From: an uncultured Dysosmobacter sp.
Lineage (GTDB): Bacteria > Bacillota > Clostridia > Oscillospirales > Oscillospiraceae
Direction: 5' to 3'
DNA: 64,000 nucleotides
NCBI RefSeq assembly: GCF_947631165.1
Contig: NZ_CANRKH010000016.1
Location: 1-64,000, forward strand
Below the pieces are notes generated by a model. The model had not been told where the DNA came from. It worked only from the letters and a program-made list of their open reading frames with translations, and made no database searches. Below are positions 8,525-17,222 of this stretch, piece after piece. The position numbers and the translations under genes are program-made. Positions within the stretch are counted from its first letter, which is position 1, and the number at the start of each line of letters is the position of its first letter.

Positions 8525-9025
8525 ATGCCTAGATTTGAAAGAGAACAGAGCGAGTATATCGAGAAGGTCGTGTACCTCAACCGCGTTTCCAAAACCGTGA
8601 AGGGCGGCCGCGTCATGAAATTCTCCGCCCTGGTCGTCGTTGGCGACGGTAAGGGCAAGGTCGGTTACGGCCTGGGCAAGGCTGCTGAAGTTCCCGAAGC
8701 GATCCGCAAGGGCATCGAGGACGCCAAGAAGAATATGATCACCGTGACCCTCTCCGGGACCACTGTCCCCCATGAGACCATCGGTGAGGCCGGCGCCGGA
8801 CGCGTGCTGATGAAGCCCGCCGCCCCTGGTACCGGCGTGATCGCCGGCGGCGCTGTGCGTGCCGTCGTCGAGGCCGCGGGCATCAAGGACATCCGTACCA
8901 AGTGCCTGCGTTCCAACAACCCCAACAACGTTGTCGCCGCTGCTTTCCAGGGCCTGAAGAACATGCGTGGTCCTGAGGAGATCGCCCGCATCCGCGGCAA
9001 GCGCGTCGAAGACATCGTGGGTTAA
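8525..9025 (+). CDS. rpsE: 30S ribosomal protein S5
   Basis: S5 lies at the mRNA entry channel and affects decoding accuracy. The 166-residue protein has the double-stranded RNA-binding N-terminal domain ([20 protein letters not shown], then [20 protein letters not shown]) and the C-terminal [21 protein letters not shown] motif. GGGAGGAGG lies upstream. Overall length and motifs are normal. Confidence 0.97.
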   Translation: MPRFEREQSEYIEKVVYLNRVSKTVKGGRVMKFSALVVVGDGKGKVGYGLGKAAEVPEAIRKGIEDAKKNMITVTLSGTTVPHETIGEAGAGRVLMKPAAPGTGVIAGGAVRAVVEAAGIKDIRTKCLRSNNPNNVVAAAFQGLKNMRGPEEIARIRGKRVEDIVG

Positions 9026-9038
9026 GGAGGCGCGAAAC

Positions 9039-9221
9039 ATGGCAAACTTGAATATTAAGCTCGTCAAGAGCCTGAACGGTCGTCTGGAAAAGCAGATCCT
9101 GACCGCTCATTCCCTGGGCCTGCGCAAGATCGGTGACGTCACCGTGCAGCCCGACAATGATTGCACCCGCGGCAAGATCGCCAAGATCGGCTATCTGCTG
9201 CAGGTCACTGAAGTGAAGTAA
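9039..9221 (+). CDS. rpmD: 50S ribosomal protein L30
   Basis: L30 is a small protein of the 5S region. The track start at 8967 runs inside rpsE. The real start is the ATG at 9039 after TAAGGAGG, giving [15 protein letters not shown] and 60 residues, the usual size. The motif [17 protein letters not shown] matches the family. rplO begins 13 bp after the stop. Confidence 0.95.
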   Translation: MANLNIKLVKSLNGRLEKQILTAHSLGLRKIGDVTVQPDNDCTRGKIAKIGYLLQVTEVK

Positions 9222-9234
9222 GGAGGCACGAAAG

Positions 9235-9675
9235 ATGAAACTGAGCGAACTGTCTCCCGCCGAGGGCTCCGTCCGTCAGGCTTACCGCAAGGGCCGGGGC
9301 GCCGGCTCCGGCAACGGCAAGACCGGCGGCCGCGGCCACAAGGGCCAGAAAGCCCGCAGCGGCGGCAAGATCCGCATTGGCTTTGAGGGCGGCCAGATGC
9401 CCCTGGCCCGCCGTATCCCCAAGCGCGGCTTCAACAATATCTTTGCAAAGCCGTTGGAGATCGTGAACCTGAGCGCCCTGAACGCCTTTGAGGACGGCGA
9501 GACCGTCACTGCCGAGGCGCTGCTGGCCAAGGGCATCCTCTCCAAGTGCGTATACGGCTACAAAGTTCTGGGTAACGGCAAGGTTGCCAAGAAGGTCACT
9601 GTCAAGGCTTCTGCTTTCTCCGCGTCTGCCAAGGAGGCCATCGAGGCGGCCGGCGGAAAGGCAGAGGTGATGTAA
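9235..9675 (+). CDS. rplO: 50S ribosomal protein L15
   Basis: L15 is a late-assembly protein with a long basic extension that threads through 23S rRNA. The 146-residue protein shows the glycine/arginine-rich N-terminal half ([20 protein letters not shown]) and [18 protein letters not shown], both diagnostic. TAAGGAGG precedes the start. Its last codons carry the ribosome binding site for secY, one base apart. Confidence 0.96.
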   Translation: MKLSELSPAEGSVRQAYRKGRGAGSGNGKTGGRGHKGQKARSGGKIRIGFEGGQMPLARRIPKRGFNNIFAKPLEIVNLSALNAFEDGETVTAEALLAKGILSKCVYGYKVLGNGKVAKKVTVKASAFSASAKEAIEAAGGKAEVM

Positions 9676-9676
9676 C

Positions 9677-11077
9677 GTGATCCAGACGATTCGCAAGGCG
9701 TGGGGTATCCCCGAGCTGCGGAAAAAGATCATCTTTACACTCCTCATTCTGCTGATCTTTAGAATCGGCAACGCCATTACCGTTCCCTATATCAACAAAA
9801 TCGCGCTGGAAGCGCAGCTGAACAGCATGGGGACCACTTATTTCGGATTGCTCAACGCCATGAGCGGCGGCGCTTTCGCAATGGCTACTGTTTTCGCCCT
9901 GAGCATCCAGCCCTATATCAACAGCTCCATCATCATCCAGCTGCTGACCGTGGCCATCCCCGCTCTGGAGCGGCTGGCCAAGGAGGGAGGCGAGGAGGGC
10001 CGGAAGAAGATCCAGTCCATCACGCGCTACACCACCATCGGTATTGCCGTCCTGCAGGCCGTGGGCTACTACTTCATGATGAAGCGCTACAACCTGCTGG
10101 AGACCGGAGCCGACGGCATCTGGCCCGCACTGGTCATCATCGTGACGCTGATCGCCGGTTCTTCCTTCGTGATGTGGATGGGAGAGCAGGTCACGGAGTT
10201 CGGCGTGGGCAACGGCATTTCCATCATCCTGTTCGCGGGCATCATCTCCCGCGTGCCTAACATGATCAGCGGCATGATCGACGGCGTACGGACCTGGTCC
10301 GGCGTCAAGGCCGGCAGCATCACGCTGGACGGTCTGGTGTCCGGCTATCAGTCCGCCGGCTATTCCGCCACGGTGGCCAATCAGATGGCTGAGTCCAAGA
10401 TGGCTGGGGCTATCGCTCCTTGGGGCATCGTTCTGCTTCTGGTGGGCATCCTGGCGCTGATCGTGTTCATCGTGTTCATCAACGACGCCGAGCGCCGCAT
10501 CCCCGTGCAGTATGCCAAGCGCCAGGTGGGCCGGAAGATGTACGGCGGCCAGAGCACCAACCTGCCCATGAAGGTGAGCATGGCCGGCGTTCTGCCCGTG
10601 ATTTTCGCCCAGAGCATCGCGTCTCTGCCCATCACCGTGTGGAGCTTCATCGGCACACCGGCGGAGGGCAGCGTGTCCCGCGCCATTTACGACGCCATTG
10701 ACACCAAGTCCGTGCTCTATATGGTCGTATATTTCATCATGATCATCGGCTTCAGTTATTTCTATTCCAGCATCCAGTTCAATCCCGTTGAGATCGCAAA
10801 CAACCTGAAGAAGCAGGGCGGTTTCATCCCGGGCTTCCGGCCCGGCAAGCCCACGGTGGACTTCATCAAGAAGGTCCTGAACAAGATCACTCTGTTCGGC
10901 GCGATCTATCTGGGCATCGTGGCGATCTGCCCCCTGCTGGTGGGCAAGGCCATCGGCAACAACTCCGTGGCCATCGGCGGCACCTCCGTCATCATCGTGG
11001 TGGGCGTGGCGCTGGAGACTGTCAAGGCGTTGGAATCCCAGATGCTGATGCGTCAGTACAAGGGCTTCCTGGAATAA
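9677..11077 (+). CDS. secY: protein translocase subunit SecY
   Basis: SecY is the channel of the SecYEG translocon in the cytoplasmic membrane. The start is a GTG at 9677, preceded by AGAGGTGATG at the end of rplO. The 466-residue protein has the usual ten hydrophobic segments, beginning with RKKIIFTLLILLIFRIGNAI, and the cytoplasmic loop NDAERRIPVQYAKRQVGRKM that contacts SecA and the ribosome. The plug region GGAFAMATVFALSIQPYIN is present. Its partner secG lies at 18140 in this window. Confidence 0.97.
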   Translation: MIQTIRKAWGIPELRKKIIFTLLILLIFRIGNAITVPYINKIALEAQLNSMGTTYFGLLNAMSGGAFAMATVFALSIQPYINSSIIIQLLTVAIPALERLAKEGGEEGRKKIQSITRYTTIGIAVLQAVGYYFMMKRYNLLETGADGIWPALVIIVTLIAGSSFVMWMGEQVTEFGVGNGISIILFAGIISRVPNMISGMIDGVRTWSGVKAGSITLDGLVSGYQSAGYSATVANQMAESKMAGAIAPWGIVLLLVGILALIVFIVFINDAERRIPVQYAKRQVGRKMYGGQSTNLPMKVSMAGVLPVIFAQSIASLPITVWSFIGTPAEGSVSRAIYDAIDTKSVLYMVVYFIMIIGFSYFYSSIQFNPVEIANNLKKQGGFIPGFRPGKPTVDFIKKVLNKITLFGAIYLGIVAICPLLVGKAIGNNSVAIGGTSVIIVVGVALETVKALESQMLMRQYKGFLE

Positions 11078-11092
11078 GAAAGAAGGCAGTTT

Positions 11093-11725
11093 ATGAAACT
11101 GATCCTGCTGGGCGCCCCTGGCGCCGGCAAAGGCACACAGGCGGAGATCCTGTGTGAAAAGCTGGGGATCCCCACCATCTCCACCGGCAACATCCTCCGT
11201 GCCGCCATCAAGAACGGCACGCCCACCGGCATGAAGGCCAAGGCTTTCATGGACGCGGGCAAGCTGGTGCCCGATGACGTGATCATCGGCATCATCACCG
11301 AGCGGGTCGCCGAAGCGGACTGTGCCAACGGCTATATCCTGGACGGGGTTCCCCGCACCATCGCCCAGGCCGAGGCCATGGAGAAGGCCGGGATCGTGTT
11401 TGACGCCGTCGTTTCCATCGAGATCTCCGATGAGACCATCATGGAACGCATGAGCGGCCGCCGCGTCTGCGAGGCCTGCGGGGCCAGTTACCATGTGGTG
11501 GCTGTGCCTCCCAAGGCTGAGGGCGTGTGCGACAAGTGCGGCGGCAAGCTGGTCCAGCGAAAAGATGATGCCCCCGAGACCGTGAAAGCGCGTCTTGAGG
11601 TCTATCATAGGGAGACTGAGCCTCTGAAGGACTTTTACGCCAAGCGCGGTCTCCTGAAAACTGTGGAAAACCAACCCTCTGTGGCGGAGACCTCTGCGGT
11701 CATCCTCCGCGTGCTGGGGAGATGA
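11093..11725 (+). CDS. adk: adenylate kinase, zinc-LID type
   Basis: The enzyme catalyses ATP + AMP to 2 ADP in the cytosol. Seen in the 210-residue protein: the P-loop [12 protein letters not shown] at the N-terminus, the AMP-binding [11 protein letters not shown] region, [10 protein letters not shown], and a LID domain with four cysteines (CEAC and CDKC) that bind structural zinc, as in Gram-positive Adk. The usual phenylalanine of DGFPR is valine here, a minor change. AGAAGGCAG precedes the ATG, and map follows 4 bp after the stop. Confidence 0.97.
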   Translation: MKLILLGAPGAGKGTQAEILCEKLGIPTISTGNILRAAIKNGTPTGMKAKAFMDAGKLVPDDVIIGIITERVAEADCANGYILDGVPRTIAQAEAMEKAGIVFDAVVSIEISDETIMERMSGRRVCEACGASYHVVAVPPKAEGVCDKCGGKLVQRKDDAPETVKARLEVYHRETEPLKDFYAKRGLLKTVENQPSVAETSAVILRVLGR

Positions 11726-11729
11726 GCCG

Positions 11730-12482
11730 ATGATTACGCTCAGATCCCCCCATGAGATCGAACTGATGCGCCATGCCGGAAAAATTACCGCGGCTGCCCG
11801 TGCGTTAGCAGGGGAAATGGTAAGGCCTGGCGTAACGACCCAAGAGATCGATCATGCGGTGGAGCATTTCATCCGCAAACAGGGCGCGGTGCCGTCCTTC
11901 CTCCACTACAACGGCTATCCCGCCAGCGCCTGCATCAGCGTCAACGACGAGATCATCCACGGCATCCCCGGCAAGCGGGTCTTGCAGGAGGGCGATATCG
12001 TCAGCGTGGACGTGGGCGCCTACATTGGAGGATTTCACGGCGACTGCGCGGCGACCTTCGCCTGCGGCAGGATCTCTCCCGAGGCTCAGGACCTGATCGA
12101 TGTGACCAGGCAGAGCTTTTTCGAGGGGATCCGGTTCGCCAGGGAAGGGCGCCGGCTGCTGGATATTTCCGCAGCGATCCAAACCTATGTGGAAAGCCAC
12201 GGCTACTCCATCGTCCGGGAATATGTCGGCCACGGCGTCGGCACGGCGATGCATGAGCCGCCGGAGATCCCCAACTACGGCCATCCCGGCCGGGGACCCA
12301 GGCTTCTGCGCGGCATGACTCTTGCGATAGAGCCCATGGTGAACGCCGGCTCCGCCGCGATCAAACAGATGCCTGACGGCTGGACCGTCAGGACCCTGGA
12401 CGGCAAGTGGGCGGCCCACTACGAAAATACGATCCTGATTACCGATGGTGAGCCTGAGATCCTCACGGCTCCCGCTATCTGA
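11730..12482 (+). CDS. map: methionine aminopeptidase type I
   Basis: Removes the N-terminal methionine from new proteins. The metal ligands are all visible: Asp in SVDVGAYIGGFHGDC (two), His in YVGHGVGTAMHEPPEIPNYG, and Glu in TLAIEPMVNAG and in the last ENTILIT segment. Length is 250, the ordinary single-domain form. Placement between adk and infA is standard for Firmicutes. The start ATG at 11730 follows GGGGAGATGAGCCG. Confidence 0.97.
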   Translation: MITLRSPHEIELMRHAGKITAAARALAGEMVRPGVTTQEIDHAVEHFIRKQGAVPSFLHYNGYPASACISVNDEIIHGIPGKRVLQEGDIVSVDVGAYIGGFHGDCAATFACGRISPEAQDLIDVTRQSFFEGIRFAREGRRLLDISAAIQTYVESHGYSIVREYVGHGVGTAMHEPPEIPNYGHPGRGPRLLRGMTLAIEPMVNAGSAAIKQMPDGWTVRTLDGKWAAHYENTILITDGEPEILTAPAI

Positions 12483-12498
12483 AAGTAAGAAGAAACGT

Positions 12499-12783
12499 AT
12501 GGAGATCGCAAAATCAAATATTGTTCGTTCCAGCGCTGGACGGGATCGGGGCAAGCTCTTCGTCGTTCTCGCGGTGGAGGGGGAGTACCTCCTGCTGGCG
12601 GATGGAAAGGGACGGAAGGTGGAATCACCCAAGCGCAAAAAGCGCAGGCATGTGCTGTTTGTAGCGGCGGATGAGACCCGCCTTTCAGAAAAGATCAAAA
12701 GCAGCGAAAAGATCACCAACAGTGAACTTCGCAGGACCCTGGCGGGCTACCGCCAGGAAGTCCAACCGGACCAGGAGGGATAA
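12499..12783 (+). CDS. KOW-domain (L14e-like) RNA-binding protein
   Basis: A 94-residue protein found between map and infA in many Clostridia, usually described as KOW-domain or ribosomal L14e-like. The N-terminal half has the KOW pattern (IVRSSAGRDRGKLFVVLAVEG), then a basic PKRKKRRHV stretch that could contact RNA. The true start is the ATG at 12499. The track start at 12445 lies inside map. Its exact function is not known, and the operon position points to translation. The stop is 4 bp from the TTG start of infA. Confidence 0.8.
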   Translation: MEIAKSNIVRSSAGRDRGKLFVVLAVEGEYLLLADGKGRKVESPKRKKRRHVLFVAADETRLSEKIKSSEKITNSELRRTLAGYRQEVQPDQEG

Positions 12784-12786
12784 CGT

Positions 12787-13005
12787 TTGGCAAAATCCGA
12801 TATGATCGAAGTGGAAGGTGTTGTGGTGGAAGCTCTGCCCAACACGACGTTCCAGGTTGACATTGGAAATGGACACACGATCCTAGCGCATATTTCCGGA
12901 AAACTCAGAATGAATTTCATCAGGATTCTGCCCGGCGACAAGGTCACGGTGGAGATGTCCCCGTATGATCTGACCCGCGGCCGGATCACCTGGCGCAGTA
13001 AGTAA
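12787..13005 (+). CDS. infA: translation initiation factor IF-1
   Basis: IF-1 blocks the ribosomal A site during initiation. The 72-residue OB-fold protein reads [19 protein letters not shown] and ends [16 protein letters not shown], which is typical. The start codon is TTG at 12787. The next in-frame ATG would remove conserved residues, and CCAGGAGGG just upstream supports the TTG. A rare start may lower expression relative to its neighbours. Confidence 0.96.
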   Translation: MAKSDMIEVEGVVVEALPNTTFQVDIGNGHTILAHISGKLRMNFIRILPGDKVTVEMSPYDLTRGRITWRSK

Positions 13006-13027
13006 GCGTCAGGCGAACAGAGACTAG

Positions 13028-13168
<141 letters not shown>

Positions 13169-13194
13169 CATTTAATTGGAGGTGCTTTAAAAGT

Positions 13195-13560
13195 ATGGCA
13201 CGTATTGCCGGTATTGACCTGCCGAAGGATAAGCGTATCGAGATCGGCCTCACCTATATCTACGGCATTGGCAGAAAGAGCGCCAAGGACATCCTGGCGC
13301 AGACGGGCATCGACCCCGACATCCGCGTGAAGGATCTGACCGACGCCCAGGAGCAGCAGCTCCGTGACGCCATCGACGCCTATACCGTCGAGGGCGACCT
13401 GCGCCGCCAGACCGCCCTGGACATCAAGCGCCTGAGCGAGATCGGCTGCTATCGCGGCATCCGGCACCGCAAGGGTCTGCCTGTCCGCGGCCAGCGCAGC
13501 AAGACCAACGCGCGGACCCGCAAAGGTCCCAAGAAGACCATTGCCAACAAGAAGAAGTAA
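13195..13560 (+). CDS. rpsM: 30S ribosomal protein S13
   Basis: S13 links the 30S head to the large subunit and contacts P-site tRNA. The 121 residues include [20 protein letters not shown], the helix-two-turn-helix [13 protein letters not shown], and the basic tail [27 protein letters not shown] precedes the ATG. It begins the alpha operon genes rpsM-rpsK-rpsD-rpoA-rplQ. Confidence 0.97.
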   Translation: MARIAGIDLPKDKRIEIGLTYIYGIGRKSAKDILAQTGIDPDIRVKDLTDAQEQQLRDAIDAYTVEGDLRRQTALDIKRLSEIGCYRGIRHRKGLPVRGQRSKTNARTRKGPKKTIANKKK

Positions 13561-13575
13561 GGAGGGAGAACAGAA

Positions 13576-13980
13576 ATGGCAACTGCAAAAGCTAGCGGCA
13601 AGAAGGTCATTCGCCGCCGTCGTGAAAGAAAGAACATTGAGCGTGGCCAGGTCCATATCCGTTCTTCTTTCAACAACACCATGGTGACTGTTACCGATAC
13701 CCAGGGCAACGCCATCTCCTGGGCTTCTTCCGGCGGCCTCGGCTTCCGCGGCAGCAAGAAGTCCACTCCCTTTGCGGCCCAGACCGCGGCTGAGACCGCT
13801 GCCCGCGCCGCCATGGAGCACGGCCTCAAGACCGTGGAAGTTTTCGTCAAGGGTCCCGGCCAGGGCCGCGAGGCTGCTATCCGCGCCCTGCAGGCCGTGG
13901 GTCTGGAAGTGACCATGATCAAGGACGTCACTCCCATCCCCCACAATGGCTGCCGTCCCCCGAAGCGTCGCCGCGTGTAA
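13576..13980 (+). CDS. rpsK: 30S ribosomal protein S11
   Basis: S11 lies on the 30S platform near the exit-site mRNA. The 134-residue protein has the characteristic [18 protein letters not shown] near residues 28-45 and the C-terminal [24 protein letters not shown] precedes the ATG. The overlapping minus-strand ORFs here are shadows. Confidence 0.97.
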   Translation: MATAKASGKKVIRRRRERKNIERGQVHIRSSFNNTMVTVTDTQGNAISWASSGGLGFRGSKKSTPFAAQTAAETAARAAMEHGLKTVEVFVKGPGQGREAAIRALQAVGLEVTMIKDVTPIPHNGCRPPKRRRV

Positions 13981-14004
13981 TCGAAAGAGGAGGTAACAAG
14001 CAAT

Positions 14005-14607
14005 ATGGCAAAGAATATGCAGCCGATCGCCAAGCGCTGCAAGGCTTTGGGCATTTCTCCTGCCGTCATGGGCTATGCGAAGAAGGAGACCAATCGCAAT
14101 CCTGGCGGCCAGATGAGAAAGAAGAAGAGCGAATATGGCATTCAGTTGAACGAGAAGCAAAAGGTCAAGTTCATCTATGGCATTCTGGAAAAGCAGTTCC
14201 ACGACTACTATGAGAAGGCTGCCGCCGCCCCCGGCAAGACTGGCGACAACCTGCTGATCACCGTGGAGCGCCGTCTGGACAATGTGGTGTACCGCATGGG
14301 CTTCGCCATGACCCGCCGTCAGGCTCGTCAGCTGGTGAACCACGCCCACTTCACCGTCAATGGCCAGAAGGTCAATATCCCCTCTTACCTGGTCAAGGCC
14401 GGCGATGTGATCGAGGTGGCTGAGAGCAGCCGTTCTTCCGAGGTCTTTAAGCGCCTGCTGGGCCAGGACGCCCCTATGTTCCTGCTGCCACCCTGGATGG
14501 AGCGTGAAAAGAACGCCCTGAAGGGTACAGTGACCCGCCTTCCCGCCCGCGAGGACATCGATGTTCCCGTGGAGGAGCACCTCATCGTTGAGTTGTACTC
14601 CAAGTAA
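14005..14607 (+). CDS. rpsD: 30S ribosomal protein S4
   Basis: S4 nucleates 16S rRNA folding and in many bacteria represses the alpha operon. The 200-residue protein has the S4 RNA-binding domain [20 protein letters not shown] and [20 protein letters not shown]. The N-terminus lacks the four zinc cysteines of the C+ form, so it is a zinc-free paralogue type. AGGAGGTAACAAG precedes the ATG. An 87 bp gap with a GTGCAATCGTGCAC hairpin separates it from rpoA. Confidence 0.96.
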   Translation: MAKNMQPIAKRCKALGISPAVMGYAKKETNRNPGGQMRKKKSEYGIQLNEKQKVKFIYGILEKQFHDYYEKAAAAPGKTGDNLLITVERRLDNVVYRMGFAMTRRQARQLVNHAHFTVNGQKVNIPSYLVKAGDVIEVAESSRSSEVFKRLLGQDAPMFLLPPWMEREKNALKGTVTRLPAREDIDVPVEEHLIVELYSK

Positions 14608-14694
14608 TCGGAGGATACCCTCAATAATGATGAAAACTGCCGGCGGCGTGCAATCGTGCACTGCCGCAATGAGAAGATGAAGGAGGGTAACTGC

Positions 14695-15645
14695 ATGATC
14701 GAAATTGAGAAGCCCCAGATCGACTGTACCGAGACTCCCGGCGATGTCACGTACGGCAAGTACGTTGTGGAGCCGCTGGAGCGCGGCTATGGCACGACTT
14801 TGGGCAATGCGCTCCGCCGCATTATGCTTTCCTCTCTGCCGGGCACCGCGCCGACCACGCTGAAGATCGCCGGCGTCCAGCATGAGTTTTCCACCATCCC
14901 CGGTGTCAAGGAAGACGTGACGGAGATCGTCTTGAATGTGAAGGGCCTCCTGACCAAGCTGCACAGCGAAACGGTGAAAACCGTCTATATCGAAGCGGTC
15001 GGCCCCTGCGAGGTCACCGCCGGCGACATCAAGGCCGACGGCGAGGTGGAGGTCCTGAATCCCGAGATGCACATTGCCACTCTGGATAATGGCGCCACAC
15101 TGAACATGGAGATCACTCTGTCTCACGGCCGGGGCTATGTGCCTGCCGACCGCAACAAGCCTCAGCAGAATGTGATCGGCACCATTGCAGTGGATTCCAT
15201 CTACACCCCGGTCTACAAGGTGAACTACACGGTGGAGCCGACCCGCGTGGGCGCTTCCAGCGACTTTGACAAGCTGACGCTGGAGGTCTGGACCGACGGC
15301 ACCATTTCCGCGCGGGACGCGGTGTCTCTGGGCGCCAAGATCCTGTGCGACCACTTTACGCTGTTCACAGACCTCTCCGAAAACGTGGGCAGTAAGCCCA
15401 CTGTGGTGGAGAAGGCCGAGGCCCAGCGGGATAAGGTGCTGGAGATGACCATCGAGGAGCTGGACCTCAGCGTCCGCAGCTTCAACTGCCTCAAGCGCGC
15501 CAACATCAACACCGTGGAGGACTTGATCTCCAAGACCGAGGACGAGATGATGAAGGTCCGCAACCTGGGCCGCAAGTCCCTGGAAGAGGTCATCAACAAG
15601 CTGGCTATGATGGGTCTCCATCTGGCCGACGAGGAAAATAACTGA
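14695..15645 (+). CDS. rpoA: DNA-directed RNA polymerase subunit alpha
   Basis: Alpha dimerises to seed RNA polymerase assembly, and its C-terminal domain contacts UP elements and activators. The start is the ATG at 14695 after AAGGAGGG (14680-14687), giving [11 protein letters not shown] and 316 residues. The track start at 14656 is too early. The N-terminal domain contains [20 protein letters not shown], and the C-terminal domain (about residues 245-310) contains [16 protein letters not shown] and LGRKSLEEV. Normal in all respects. Confidence 0.97.
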   Translation: MIEIEKPQIDCTETPGDVTYGKYVVEPLERGYGTTLGNALRRIMLSSLPGTAPTTLKIAGVQHEFSTIPGVKEDVTEIVLNVKGLLTKLHSETVKTVYIEAVGPCEVTAGDIKADGEVEVLNPEMHIATLDNGATLNMEITLSHGRGYVPADRNKPQQNVIGTIAVDSIYTPVYKVNYTVEPTRVGASSDFDKLTLEVWTDGTISARDAVSLGAKILCDHFTLFTDLSENVGSKPTVVEKAEAQRDKVLEMTIEELDLSVRSFNCLKRANINTVEDLISKTEDEMMKVRNLGRKSLEEVINKLAMMGLHLADEENN

Positions 15646-15852
15646 GCCGGGGTCCCCGGCTGACCAAGGCCCGATGTACGGCGATCCCCCTGGAGAAGGG
15701 GCGCTCGTCACGGCGCTGAGAGCCCTGCGCTCACGGCGCCGGACCGTATGGACGGCAAACTTTTTGACGGCTGTGCCGTCGGGCCGCTTTCTGCGGCTCC
15801 AATAAAACGGATGGGCCGTTTTGTTGAGAATCAGTATAAGGAGGAAACCGAA
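15646..15852 (+). other. rpoA-rplQ spacer containing a hairpin repeat
   Basis: A 207 bp gap where most genomes have under 50 bp. Its right half is a hairpin repeat unit (15766-15842) ending at the rplQ ribosome binding site. The left half is GC-rich and can fold in several ways, but no specific signal was recognised. No gene is present. Confidence 0.6.
15766..15842 (+). repeat. three-hairpin repeat unit, half copy (ATACTGATT family)
   Basis: Three adjacent hairpins: GACGGCTGTGCCGTC (15766-15780), GGGCCGCTTTCTGCGGCTCC (15781-15800), and AATAAAACGG-5 nt-CCGTTTTGTT (15801-15825). They are followed by GAGAATCAGTATAAGG, whose last bases form the rplQ Shine-Dalgarno. The order GC hairpin, GC hairpin, AT-rich hairpin, end motif matches one half of the element at 36275, and the end resembles the fragment at 49887. 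Confidence 0.6.
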
Positions 15853-16197
15853 ATGCCCGGAACTCGGAAACTTGGCAAGACTACCGACCAGCGCATGGCG
15901 ATGCTGCGTCAGCAGGTCACGGATTTCCTGGACAACGGGAAGATGGAAACCACCGTAACCCGCTGCAAGGAGATCAAGCCTTTGGCTGAGAAGATGATAA
16001 CCCTCGGCAAGAAGAACGATCTGGCTGCTTACCGGCAGGCTATGAGCTTCATCACTCGCGAGGACGTCTGCAAGAAGATCTTCAAGGAGATCGCCCCCAG
16101 CTATGCGGAGCGGAACGGCGGTTATACCCGCATCGTCCGCACCGGTGTGCGCCGCGGCGACGCTGCGGAGACCGCGATCATCGAACTGGTGAAGTGA
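15853..16197 (+). CDS. rplQ: 50S ribosomal protein L17
   Basis: L17 is the last gene of the alpha operon. The start is the ATG at 15853 after ATAAGGAGG, giving [19 protein letters not shown] and 114 residues. The track start at 15748 lies in a repeat. The signature [19 protein letters not shown] and the C-terminal [20 protein letters not shown] confirm it. The Shine-Dalgarno is contributed by the end of a hairpin repeat, so that insertion may have been selected to keep translation. A strong terminator follows. Confidence 0.96.
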   Translation: MPGTRKLGKTTDQRMAMLRQQVTDFLDNGKMETTVTRCKEIKPLAEKMITLGKKNDLAAYRQAMSFITREDVCKKIFKEIAPSYAERNGGYTRIVRTGVRRGDAAETAIIELVK

Positions 16198-16207
16198 TCC
16201 ACGTATG

Positions 16208-16257
16208 AAAAAAGCCCTTTGCAATGTGTACCTAGGCACGTTGCAAAGGGCTTTTAC
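16208..16257 (+). terminator. rho-independent terminator after rplQ
   Basis: AAAAGCCCTTTGCAA (16210-16224) pairs with TTGCAAAGGGCTTTT (16241-16255) across a 16 nt loop. It ends the S10-spc-alpha region. Confidence 0.9.
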
Positions 16258-16297
16258 GTTTATCAAGAAGCCAGCAAGTCTAAACATACGATTTTTC

Positions 16298-16326
16298 TTT
16301 TCAAATCGACAGAAATGTGATATAAT
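16298..16326 (+). promoter_or_regulatory. extended -10 sigma-A promoter
   Basis: A perfect TATAAT (16321-16326) is preceded by TGA, making an extended -10 (TGATATAAT). The -35 is poor (TTTTCA at 16298). It would drive the zinc-ribbon protein gene at 16514. Confidence 0.6.
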
Positions 16327-16513
16327 GAAATGGGTTTAGGCAATGTTTGAAAATTGGCGGAATGCTGGATCGGGACAGATTTTTTCGTCAGGCAAGGCGA
16401 TTTCCCGGAGGAGTCCTGACGGATCTCAAGGGAGATTAACGAAGTCCTGACAGGAAAAGGCGCATAATATTTTGACATTTTTCAAACAGGGCCTGGAAAG
16501 GGAGGGCTATCAC

Positions 16514-16894
16514 ATGCGAAAGGTTCGCTGCTATGAGTGCGGCAAAAGCTATGATTTTGACGAGGATGATTTCTGCCCCAGATGCGGGGCCTTCAACCAG
16601 CCGCCCAGAGAAACCCGCATCGGGGTGGATGGCACGCTGGTCCGGGTCGATGGTCTGAACGAGCGGAACCACAAAGGCTCCTTCGTTCACCGGGAGCTGC
16701 ATGAGGAGAACCGGGAGCGCCGGGCCATCGGCCTGTCCAAGGGGGTGAAACGGGGGAGGAGCCAGCCTGCCGCTTCCTCTGTGCGAAAGCCGAAGAAGCA
16801 GGAGACTAAAAATCCCTTCGCCATTGTGGGAAAAATCATTTTTTGGATCATTATCTTAAATGTTTTTGCCACGATATTAGAAATCATATTTTGA
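16514..16894 (+). CDS. zinc-ribbon protein with C-terminal membrane anchor
   Basis: A 126-residue protein of unknown function. It opens with a zinc ribbon, CYEC (about residues 5-8) and CPRC (about 21-24), then a polar middle rich in Arg and Lys, and ends in one hydrophobic segment, IVGKIIFWIIILNVFATILE, that should anchor it to the membrane tail-first. The start ATG at 16514 follows GGGAGGG. It stands alone between two terminators with its own promoter. The gene at 23933 also joins a zinc ribbon to a membrane segment, but the rest differs. Confidence 0.8.
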   Translation: MRKVRCYECGKSYDFDEDDFCPRCGAFNQPPRETRIGVDGTLVRVDGLNERNHKGSFVHRELHEENRERRAIGLSKGVKRGRSQPAASSVRKPKKQETKNPFAIVGKIIFWIIILNVFATILEIIF

Positions 16895-16901
16895 TCCTAT
16901 T

Positions 16902-16935
16902 AAAAGAGCCGCCCCAGCGGGCGGCTCTTTTTTTG
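16902..16935 (+). terminator. rho-independent terminator
   Basis: AAAAGAGCCGCCC pairs with GGGCGGCTCTTTT across a 4 nt loop, followed by T residues. It ends the zinc-ribbon gene. Confidence 0.9.
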
Positions 16936-16998
16936 AAGCCCCGGCGCTCTTCCGCGGCAGTTTTTGACAGAGGTATTTTTCCCCGGCCTGCACAAACT

Positions 16999-17180
16999 AT
17001 AGTCGACACACTTGAAAAGAAGCAAAACTTCTTTTCAAACCATCGGCGCATGCGCCGATGGTGGCCGCAAAGCGGCCTAAGTGTCTTCTTCATAGTCAAC
17101 GCCCACGGGCTTTGCCCGTCCAGCGGGTATGCCCGCTGGTTGAAAATCTGCTTTTGCTGATTTTCAAGTGCGTTGACTAT
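16999..17180. repeat. paired three-hairpin repeat, full copy (ATAGTCAA family)
   Basis: This 182 bp element consists of two inverted halves. The left half runs: end motif ATAGTCGAC, hairpin 1 (TTGAAAAGAAG/CTTCTTTTCAA, 17012-17038), hairpin 2 (17040-17061), hairpin 3 GGCCGCAAAGCGGCC (17063-17077). After a central CATAGTCAACGC the right half has the reverse order: ACGGGCTTTGCCCGT (17105-17119), CCAGCGGGTATGCCCGCTGG (17120-17139), a TTGAAAATC/GATTTTCAA hairpin (17140-17167), and end motif GCGTTGACTAT. The half-units differ in sequence but keep every stem. Copies lie at 62318 and 63814. Confidence 0.75.
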
Positions 17181-17222
17181 ATGCTCACCCGCGGCGCGGG
17201 AAAAGATGCGGAGGGGATGCGG

